Positions 29,271 through 34,842 of a DNA stretch of 34,842 nucleotides are shown here, one piece after another. The stretch spans positions 1-34,842 of the forward strand of contig NZ_FYDJ01000037.1 of assembly GCF_900187425.1 (NCBI RefSeq), written 5' to 3'. Under the pieces are notes generated by a model that made no database searches, was not told the origin of the DNA, and saw nothing but the letters and a program-made list of their open reading frames with translations. Made by a program: the position numbers and the translations under genes. Within the stretch, counting starts at the first letter, position 1; each line of letters starts with the position of its first letter. The DNA comes from Pseudomonas sp. Irchel s3h14 (GTDB lineage Bacteria > Pseudomonadota > Gammaproteobacteria > Pseudomonadales > Pseudomonadaceae).

Positions 29271-29330
29271 GAGCAAGCCCGCTCCCACATTAGATCGCGT
29301 ACTCCTGTGGGAGCGGGCTTGCTCGCGAAG
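29271..29330. repeat. shortened REPIN-type repeat
   Basis: The inverted cores GAGCAAGCCCGCTCCCACA and TGTGGGAGCGGGCTTGCTC are kept, but only 17 bases separate them and the left outer end (GCCGCCCG) is not matched. It is a compact variant of the 95-base doublets. It lies between the convergent TonB receptor and binding protein genes. Confidence 0.85.
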
Positions 29331-29355
29331 ACGGCATCAGCCTCACCACATCACT

Positions 29356-30372
29356 TCACTTCAACCCGGCGGAGACTTTATCCGCCACATCCTTGGGCAC
29401 CCAGGCCTGCCACACGTCCGGGTGCGCCTTCATGAACGCCTCCGCTGCTTGACGTGGCGGGGTGTGTTTTTCGCTCATCTCGGCCAACGCCTTGTTCAAT
29501 GGATCAATCGGCAAGTCGACTTTGCTGAAGAACTCGGCAATTTGCGGATACTGTTTCTGGAATGGCGTGGACACGCCAATGGACAGCTTCGAGGGCAGTG
29601 AGCGCGTCGGTTTCGGATTCGGGTGGTCGGCGTCGGTCAGGGTTTTCCAGGCATCAGCGTCGAAGGGCGGCTCTTCCAACTGAATCAGTTTGAAGCGGCC
29701 GAGCAACGGTGTAGGCGACCAGTAGTAGAACAGCACCGGTTTGCCGCGACGAATCGAAGAACTGATCTCCGCGTCCAGCGCTGCCCCGGAACCGCTGCGG
29801 AAATTCACATAGCTGTCGTCCAGCCCATACGCCTTGAGTTTCTGTTTGTTGACCACTTCCGACGTCCAGCCGATCGGGCTGTTGAGGAAGCGCCCCTTGC
29901 CCGGGGTTTCCGGATCGCTGAACACGCCCTTGTATTTCGGCAGGTCGCTGACACTGCGCAGGCCCGGCGCCAGCGGCTTGATGCCTTTCGCCGGGTCGCC
30001 CTTGATCACATATTCGGGCACCCACCAACCTTCTGTGGCGCCCTTGACCGTATCGCCGAGACTTGCGACTTTGCCTTCGGCCTCAGCCTTGACCCAGACC
30101 GGACTGCGACCGGCCCATTCTTCGCCAATGACCTGAATGTCATTGTTGGCCAGCGCGGTCTCCAGGGTGATGGTCGTCCCCGGCAAGGTATCGGTCGGCA
30201 GCCCGTAGCCCTTCTCGACGATGATCCGCAGGATATCGGTAATCAGGCTGCCGCTTTCCCAGTTCAGGTCGGCGAAGTGGATCGGCGCCTGGGCAGCGAA
30301 CACCGGAACGGGTGAAGCCAACAAACCGAAGGTGGCCAGGGTAGCGGCCAGCAACCGTCGAAATCCGTTCAT
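29356..30372 (-). CDS. OpuAC-family ABC substrate-binding protein (glycine betaine/choline type)
   Basis: The 338-residue precursor has a Sec signal peptide cleaved near VFA (residue 26). The mature protein has the type II binding fold of quaternary-amine binders: HFADLNWESGSLITDILRII at the start, GEEWAGRSPVW, GATEGWWVPEYV and PVLFYYWSPTPLLG with the tryptophans that usually form the aromatic cage. No permease or ATPase gene is adjacent, so it probably delivers to a shared transporter elsewhere, as known for CbcX/CaiX/BetX in Pseudomonas. GAGGTG precedes the ATG at 30372; a GTG at 30396 lies upstream of that site and was not chosen. Confidence 0.88.
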   Translation of the reverse strand: MNGFRRLLAATLATFGLLASPVPVFAAQAPIHFADLNWESGSLITDILRIIVEKGYGLPTDTLPGTTITLETALANNDIQVIGEEWAGRSPVWVKAEAEGKVASLGDTVKGATEGWWVPEYVIKGDPAKGIKPLAPGLRSVSDLPKYKGVFSDPETPGKGRFLNSPIGWTSEVVNKQKLKAYGLDDSYVNFRSGSGAALDAEISSSIRRGKPVLFYYWSPTPLLGRFKLIQLEEPPFDADAWKTLTDADHPNPKPTRSLPSKLSIGVSTPFQKQYPQIAEFFSKVDLPIDPLNKALAEMSEKHTPPRQAAEAFMKAHPDVWQAWVPKDVADKVSAGLK

Positions 30373-30490
30373 GCTTTTGCACCTCGTGCTGTTCACAGCA
30401 ATAGCAGGATGGCCTGGCAGAAGACCGCAAAGCCTCTGAATACTCAGTCATCTGACTGTAGTAGAGGTTCCTGCTTTCGAGGGAGGTCAA

Positions 30491-30694
30491 TCAGTTTTCG
30501 GAAGGTTCCTGCAAGCGCGCCAGCGCTCTTCGTACCATGCTGGCGTACTCCGCCGGACGCAACGTATAGATCTGTGATGCCACCCAACCCAGCCATGCAC
30601 CTTGCAAAACAGCCTTCTGGCCGAACAGCCGTTGGGCTTCGGCTTGCGCACTGGCCTGGTTCTGTTCGTGGAAGTCGGCGCGGGTCAGGGTCAT
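30491..30694 (-). CDS. small hypothetical protein (67 aa)
   Basis: The 67-residue product (MTLTRADFHEQNQASAQAEAQR...) is probably helical and soluble: an Ala/Gln-rich N-terminal helix, a Trp-containing centre (QGAWLGWVASQIYTL) and a basic C-terminal helix. No signal or membrane segment is evident. Its ATG overlaps the stop of the preceding gene (TAATG), so it is translated with it. No family is recognised. Confidence 0.68.
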   Translation of the reverse strand: MTLTRADFHEQNQASAQAEAQRLFGQKAVLQGAWLGWVASQIYTLRPAEYASMVRRALARLQEPSEN

Positions 30695-31143
30695 TATTCG
30701 CTGGCCTTGAAGGTAACCAGTTCACCCTTGCGCCACTTGGCCGCCTTGGCAGTCACGGCTTTCAGGGTTTTGGTCAGGCCTTCCTGCAACTGTTGGTGAG
30801 CAGCGAACACCATCACCACGCTATGACCTTCCTTGAACACGATCCCGTGACCATCAGCGGTGGTGACGAACGCGTAATCACCCAAGCCGTAAACCGTCAG
30901 TTTGATTTCGCGGAACTTGATGTCCAGCTTGCCGCCTTCGCGACTGGGCAATACAGAGGCGCTGAAATGATCGCCGACCTTGAGTTTAAGCCCTGGCTTG
31001 TCATCAACCACCAGCGCCTCTTCGGTGTCGATCTCGGCAATATAAATGCCTTCAGCGTTCTGTTCGGTGATGTAAACAAAACGTGACTGGAACTGTTTAA
31101 CCAGCTTTGCGCGCAAATCACCCAGCACGAACAAAGCATGCAT
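30694..31143 (-). CDS. hypothetical protein (149 aa), coupled to the 67-aa gene
   Basis: The product starts MHALFVLGDLRAKLVKQF and is mixed alpha/beta, with a run of likely beta strands (FVYITEQNAEGIYIAEIDTEE, LKLKVGDHFSASVLP, GKLDIKFREIKLTVYGLG) and a Lys/Ala-rich C-terminus. There is no signal peptide, so it should be cytosolic. The frame remains open upstream to 31251, but the upstream residues look unlike coding sequence; the chosen start has only a weak ribosome binding site. It overlaps the 67-aa gene by one base. I do not recognise either protein. Confidence 0.68.
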   Translation of the reverse strand: MHALFVLGDLRAKLVKQFQSRFVYITEQNAEGIYIAEIDTEEALVVDDKPGLKLKVGDHFSASVLPSREGGKLDIKFREIKLTVYGLGDYAFVTTADGHGIVFKEGHSVVMVFAAHQQLQEGLTKTLKAVTAKAAKWRKGELVTFKASE

Positions 31144-31577
31144 ATCGAGATTACTTACTGCCAAGGAAACATCCCCACATCTGAAAATGATGCTGCACGC
31201 AGGAAAACAGCGCACAGCAGAAAAAAGCGGCAATGCCGAAGGTGTAGCCAAATGACCCGGGTTGAAATCCTGAAACGAGCAGAGCGCTCATTCATCGCGA
31301 GGTTTGAGAAGACTACTGGAACAACACTCACGTCGTCTTGCCTGGCGTTCGTCAGAGGTTGAAGGAAAAAGCCCTTCCGACGGCCAGAAAAACGGGACTA
31401 CCAACTTTAGGGAAAAAGCTCTTTAAAAAAAGCACTTTTCCGACATATCGCCAGCAAAAAATTGCTTTAGATGAACATCGATCGCCAAACACTGACGGTG
31501 ATTCTAGAGCAGCGATGCTCATCGAGACTACCCAAAACCACGTACGCACGTCGGTAAAACAACGAAAAGGACTTCAT
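31144..31577. other. 434-base intergenic region, AT-richer than its surroundings
   Basis: This gap separates the minus-strand pair from the small gene at 31578. It is richer in A runs than the neighbourhood. A 36-codon frame beginning MTRVEILKRAERSFIARF (31252-31362) is possible but poorly supported. No repeat, tRNA or clear terminator was seen. Confidence 0.4.
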
Positions 31578-31826
31578 ATGTGCACGCTGACACATTTTGC
31601 TCACCCTCAGGCGCCCAATACGAACAGCTCGAGGACACTGCCCCCCGGGATGTTTCAACCACATGAATACTACCTTGAAGAGCGCACCCGGCCACGCTTT
31701 CAGGTCATTTTGGCCGGCAATGCCTTTTTTCATATCAGGGAAATTTCCACCGGTCGCGTCAGAGGTTTCCGCGGCAATCATAACGAAGCCTGCGCCCTTG
31801 CCCGCTCGCTCGAGTTACGCGGTTGA
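31578..31826 (+). CDS. small hypothetical protein (82 aa)
   Basis: The product (MCTLTHFAHPQAPNTNSS...) is soluble, with a disordered first third and a compact C-terminal part: RFQVILAGNAFFHIREIS, then TGRVRGFRGNHNEACALARSLE, likely two or three strands followed by a helix. AAGGA lies eight bases before the ATG, which fixes the start. The upstream 300 bases are AT-richer. No family is recognised; the gene stands alone. Confidence 0.6.
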   Translation: MCTLTHFAHPQAPNTNSSRTLPPGMFQPHEYYLEERTRPRFQVILAGNAFFHIREISTGRVRGFRGNHNEACALARSLELRG

Positions 31827-31983
31827 CGGTCCCGCCACATTCATTTCCATAGACGCTTCGTCATGCTGGCGACTTAACTCAGCCGCCAGCATGCAACTAC
31901 TGCCATACTGCCCGACCAATGAAACCCGTCCCCAGGGTGGGCGGCGTTCAAAACAACAGAATATTTCAAGGGAAGGCTGCTAC

Positions 31984-32214
31984 GTGACGGAATTTGATAT
32001 CGGTGAATTTTTTATCCGGGGCGAAGCCAGAGAAGTCGAAGGCGAATTCCAGGCAGTCATTATCATGCGCGCCAAACCACCGCTGACCGCCGTGACGTAT
32101 CACCAGGTCGAGAAGGATCGCTGGTTCAAGACGTCGGACGTCGCCGCCATTGCCGCCCAGGATGCCGCCAAGGCGCTGAAGGTTGCGGTCGATGAAGGGG
32201 CATTGAAAGCCTGA
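31984..32214 (+). CDS. small hypothetical protein (76 aa), GTG start
   Basis: The product begins MTEFDIGEFFIRGEAREVEG and is predicted alpha/beta: strands around EFQAVIIMRAKPP and LTAVTYHQVEK, then a C-terminal helix (AAIAAQDAAKALKVAVDEGAL). There is no signal peptide. The GTG start is supported by AAGGGAAGG a few bases upstream. Its 3' side faces the convergent lipoprotein genes across a 172-base gap that contains short imperfect hairpins. No family is recognised. Confidence 0.65.
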   Translation: MTEFDIGEFFIRGEAREVEGEFQAVIIMRAKPPLTAVTYHQVEKDRWFKTSDVAAIAAQDAAKALKVAVDEGALKA

Positions 32215-32386
32215 GACGGGGGTAGACGAGTCCGGGAACCGGCACTGAACAGCGCGTTTTTCATGACCACCAGCGCGCTGTATCAGGCTAAAACCTGCCT
32301 CGCCAGCAGGCTCGGCACCTCGGCCCGAGAGATGCCTGCGGCGTGCCACCCTTGCACAGGTTGCACGCCTTCCTATCGATAACCCA

Positions 32387-32965
32387 TCAGATCAGCTTGC
32401 GCTTGACCGCTTCATCCAGCGTGCTTTGGGTCAGGTGCTTGAGCAGCACGTCCCCTCGTTCATTGAACGGCAACCCGACAATCAGCAGGATCTGCAACCA
32501 GGTGCGAGTGCTCTCCTGTTTGACGATTTTACCCAGCACGTTGCCTTCCTGATCCTTGAACACCGTTTCCAGCGTGAAGGTATTGCTGAACGTCGTCGGG
32601 ATCACGAAGAACGTGAACCCCGTCAGCCAGGCACTGGCGATATTGCCCTGCTCGTTGTTGGTCAAGGTACTCGTGACGTACAGGTTCGAGTCGACTTTGT
32701 CGGTTGTCACGTTTTTGAACTGTCCGGATTCCTTAAAGGTTTCCAGCATGTTCTTCTCCACCAGCGCCGCATTGCCCACGCCACCCGACAGTTCGCCGTT
32801 GAACTGCTGCTGAGTGGTCACGTGCAGATAAGCACTGGGCTTGTCTTGCCTGGCCTGGGCTGGCGGCCACTGATCCACCGGTGGCAAGTCATGCTGGGAG
32901 TAGGAAATGCAGCCGGTCAGGGTGCTGCTGACCAACACCAGTAAAACCAAAAGGTATTTATTCAT
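32387..32965 (-). CDS. lipoprotein of unknown function (192 aa)
   Basis: The precursor has a lipoprotein signal (MNKYLLVLLVLVSSTLTGC, lipobox LTGC, Cys19); the residue after Cys is Ile, so outer-membrane sorting is expected. The mature part alternates strands and helices: AYLHVTTQQQF, EKNMLETFKESGQFKNV, NLYVTSTLTNN, a hydrophobic stretch AWLTGFTFFVIPTTF, and LETVFKDQEGNVLGKIVK. It overlaps the upstream lipoprotein gene by eight bases and has AAGGA 12 bases before its ATG, so the two are made together. The strand order resembles that of the partner, suggesting a common fold. Confidence 0.78.
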   Translation of the reverse strand: MNKYLLVLLVLVSSTLTGCISYSQHDLPPVDQWPPAQARQDKPSAYLHVTTQQQFNGELSGGVGNAALVEKNMLETFKESGQFKNVTTDKVDSNLYVTSTLTNNEQGNIASAWLTGFTFFVIPTTFSNTFTLETVFKDQEGNVLGKIVKQESTRTWLQILLIVGLPFNERGDVLLKHLTQSTLDEAVKRKLI

Positions 32966-33590
32966 GTGCTGCCAATTCCTTTGACGGTGTACGCAGTTGA
33001 GGGGTGGCACCGGCCAGCAATTGAGCGATCAACTCGCGCAACTGGCTACCGCCCAGGCGGGGATTGAGATAATCGGCGTTCCACAGGCCGACATTCTTGT
33101 CGAGCTTGACCTGCTCGACCGACCTGGCCAGTTGCTTGCCCTGACGGTCTTCGATGATCAGTTCGCCCGCGAGGTCGTATTTGTCGACGTAAATCGGACC
33201 GTCGACCCAAATCCAGAGGGTCAAGGTCACTAGCGCACCGGGAATGTAAGCCGGGTGCATGGTGCGTTTGCCTGCCAGCGAGGTCAGGTTGAACTTGAGC
33301 ACCACGTCGTCCTCACCGGCCTTGGCCGGGAACACCACGATTCGCTTGAAGTAATCGCTTTTGTCGACGTAGGTGCTGATCTGCTCGGTCAACTGCCGGC
33401 TACCGGCGACACGCACCTTATCGTCCAGCTCAGGGGCGGAGATCACCACATCACTGATTTCGGCACTGCGATCAAGGGTGGATGGCGCGGGGTTCAAGGG
33501 TTCGCCGATGGGGCCCAGCGGTGTGAAAGACACACAACCAGTCAACGACAGGCCAAGTGCGATGGCCATCAGATAAACAAGACGCTTCAC
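32958..33590 (-). CDS. lipoprotein of unknown function (210 aa), partner of the 192-aa lipoprotein
   Basis: I chose the GTG at 33590 because AGGA stands eight bases before it and it gives a compact lipoprotein signal (MKRLVYLMAIALGLSLTGC, Cys19); ATG codons at 33608 and 33599 are in frame but have no proper site. The residue after Cys is Val. The mature part has a helix with YVDKSDYFKRIVVF, the strand DVVLKFNLTSL, a hydrophobic stretch around IPGALVTLTLWIWVDG, and DLAGELIIEDRQGKQLARSV, an order parallel to the partner gene. No family is recognised. Confidence 0.78.
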   Translation of the reverse strand: MKRLVYLMAIALGLSLTGCVSFTPLGPIGEPLNPAPSTLDRSAEISDVVISAPELDDKVRVAGSRQLTEQISTYVDKSDYFKRIVVFPAKAGEDDVVLKFNLTSLAGKRTMHPAYIPGALVTLTLWIWVDGPIYVDKYDLAGELIIEDRQGKQLARSVEQVKLDKNVGLWNADYLNPRLGGSQLRELIAQLLAGATPQLRTPSKELAAHE

Positions 33591-33930
33591 TGCATACATC
33601 CTTTTCATGCGGGATCGGGGACGCGTCGGCTCGAAAGAAAATGGTGCAGGGATGGGCAGTTCATCACTGAAAGGCGGTAAACCTGAGGAGCGAGTGTCGC
33701 CTGCATCCTTGTTCAAACTCTTTGACTGGCGGCTCAGTGACGCCAAAAACGCGACGGCATCGTAATCGTTGAAACCCCGAGAGGCAATAGCCTAGTGCCA
33801 TCATGGTGGCGAATCCGCAGAAAGCTGCTAAACCCCTATCGAACTCTTCGCGCGCGGTTCCCTCAGATGCAATGACACTGCACTGCCAATTGCGCACTCA
33901 ATGCAACTGAATACTCTCAAGGAGATGAAG
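33591..33930. other. 340-base divergent intergenic region
   Basis: It separates the lipoprotein pair from the DUF2789 gene and must hold both promoters. A minus-strand open frame at 33664-33897 lacks a ribosome binding site and a recognisable product. No strong palindrome was seen. Confidence 0.4.
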
Positions 33931-34170
33931 ATGGATTCACCGACACACGACTTGAAAGGTTTGTTCGACCAACTTGGTCTGGACTCCAGCGAGAAGGCCA
34001 TCGACGATTTCATTGACAGTCATTCACCCTTGGCTGACAACAAAAAACTCATAGATGCCGAGTTCTGGACCCCGCAGCAAGCCGGCTTCCTGAAAGAACA
34101 ATTGCGTGAAGACGCCGATTGGGCGCGGGTGGTCGACGACCTGAACCTGCGCATGCATCAGATCCACTAG
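33931..34170 (+). CDS. DUF2789 family protein (79 aa)
   Basis: The 79-residue cytosolic helical protein has the family signature throughout: MDSPTHDLKGLFDQLGL at the start, DDFIDSHSPL in the middle, FWTPQQAGFLKEQLREDADWARVVDDL near the end. DUF2789 has no known function. The ATG at 33931 follows AAGGAGATGAAG; an in-frame ATG ten codons upstream was rejected because the ribosome binding site lies after it. The stop TAG overlaps the stop of the convergent gene in a shared CTAG. Confidence 0.88.
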   Translation: MDSPTHDLKGLFDQLGLDSSEKAIDDFIDSHSPLADNKKLIDAEFWTPQQAGFLKEQLREDADWARVVDDLNLRMHQIH

Positions 34171-34382
34171 CCTCTGATTCCATGCAGGCTGTCGGGTGTT
34201 ACGGCGTTCAGTTGCGCTAGCCAGGCAGCCCTGCATTCCTGCGCCTCTTCGCGACTTGAGAACGCCGTTCCGCGGCGCTCGCCATTCAGCAGCACCACCC
34301 AACAGACGCTCCTCCCCAGCGAACGCAAACTGGCAGGCACACCGCTGCCTATCATGACGGCGACATCGACTTTACTTTGCAT
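34167..34382 (-). CDS. small hypothetical protein (71 aa)
   Basis: The product (MQSKVDVAVMIGSGVPASLR...) has a short beta-rich centre (RSVCWVVLLNGERRGTAFSS) followed by a helix with EEAQECRAAWLAQL. It has two cysteines and no signal peptide. GAGAGGTCAGT before the ATG is a good site. Pseudomonads encode similar short proteins annotated as hypothetical. It is convergent with the DUF2789 gene and shares four bases with it. Confidence 0.7.
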   Translation of the reverse strand: MQSKVDVAVMIGSGVPASLRSLGRSVCWVVLLNGERRGTAFSSREEAQECRAAWLAQLNAVTPDSLHGIRG

Positions 34383-34640
34383 ACTGACCTCTCGAACTTC
34401 ATTAGCAACCTAACTATGTAGGCATGGTAATGAGTTCATTCGCCTGGAAACAGCAACGCAACTGCACAGCTTTGTTGTTGGACCGGTAACAATGATCGGT
34501 CTATCAACGTAATGCTGTTCACTTAAGTTCGGTGTTTCCAGGTGTACACATGCGTAGCGAGGGGGCTGTGGATCGAGGGCCGACCTGTTTTTTTGTGTGC
34601 ATATCCGTTTCTGCGGTCACGGCGGCTATCGGTTTCGCTT

Positions 34641-34842
34641 TTACAGCGAGTCACTTGGAAGAGCCCCAAGTAACCAAGGGCTCTTGCCCCTGACGTTCGG
34701 TGCCTCGCCTAGGCTCGGCATGCCCTCGCTCCGGTCCTGCTCCGTGGGCCCGCCGCCATCGGCCATCCATGGCCGGGGGCGGCTAACCCGGCATCCATGC
34801 CGGGTTGCCCACTGCGCAGAACCTCCACTCGGCCTCTCGAGG
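34641..34842. repeat. start of a longer dispersed Pseudomonas intergenic repeat (runs off the window)
   Basis: From about 34641 the sequence resembles, from memory, a several-hundred-base element scattered between genes in fluorescens-group genomes (TTACAGCGAGTCACTT ... GGTGCCTCGCCTAGGCTCGG). Visible substructures are AGAGCCC/GGGCTCT (34660-34684), GGCCATCCATGGCC (34761-34774) and an AACCCGGCA/TGCCGGGTT hairpin (34785-34806). No coding frame is convincing. The 258 bases before it (34383-34640) hold the promoter side of the 71-aa gene and nothing else that I can name. Confidence 0.5.

Noticed and set aside
33664..33897. 77-codon minus-strand frame upstream of the lipoproteins
   Set aside because: No ribosome binding site, odd composition and overlap with the expected promoter region.
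1..34842. CRISPR arrays, tRNA/rRNA genes, integrases or complete insertion sequences
   Set aside because: No evenly spaced direct repeats, cloverleaf-like sequences or transposase motifs were seen; the repeats present are palindromic intergenic elements.

Overview
The window reads as a chromosomal segment of a Pseudomonas of the fluorescens group. The codon use is GC-rich. Several families typical of this genus are present (DUF2790, DUF3087, DUF2789, SfnB, a six-gene Mrp antiporter operon with fused subunits A and B). The gaps between genes hold the short palindromic repeats seen in fluorescens-group genomes. No tRNA, rRNA, CRISPR, prophage or complete insertion sequence was seen.

Layout. 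0-1.4 kb (minus strand): azlC-azlD branched-chain amino acid exporter and a small acidic protein, ending at a strong hairpin. 1.5-4.1 kb (plus): a promoter with a 34-codon small ORF, a DHDPS-family aldolase, a DUF2784 membrane protein and a LysR regulator. 4.1-6.5 kb (minus): a membrane diguanylate cyclase and a DUF3087 protein. 6.7-8.1 kb: the nucleosidase PpnN. 8.2-12.4 kb: a Tat-exported alpha/beta hydrolase and a DUF2790 protein (minus), divergent from an orphan OmpR-type response regulator. The regulator is followed by two small exported proteins on either side of a solute-binding protein. 12.5-17.3 kb (minus): a FAD/NAD(P)-binding protein, a fragment of a LivF-type ATPase, and a sulfur-scavenging operon (SfnB, a free-standing acyl-CoA dehydrogenase C-terminal domain, an FMN-dependent monooxygenase). 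17.5-19.6 kb: a single Ig-like domain protein and a divergent XRE-cupin regulator/EamA transporter pair. 19.9-26 kb: the Mrp operon, each gene overlapping the next by 1-4 bases. 26-30.4 kb: DUF3995, DUF2946, a TonB-dependent receptor and an orphan OpuAC-type binding protein. 30.5-34.4 kb: mostly small uncharacterised genes, including a coupled pair of lipoproteins. The last 200 bases look like a longer dispersed repeat.

The strongest candidate for something undescribed is at 9.8-12.4 kb. Two otherwise different exported proteins end in almost the same 15-residue tail (VAENR[A/P]EFGSKYQRY). Four of the five base differences between the two tail-coding stretches are silent, so the peptide itself appears to be under selection. 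The first of these genes and the orphan regulator gene upstream both carry a 10-bp-period direct repeat (ATACA-N4-GATACAAA), which suggests one regulatory unit. All functions are read from sequence and family knowledge; no searches were run.
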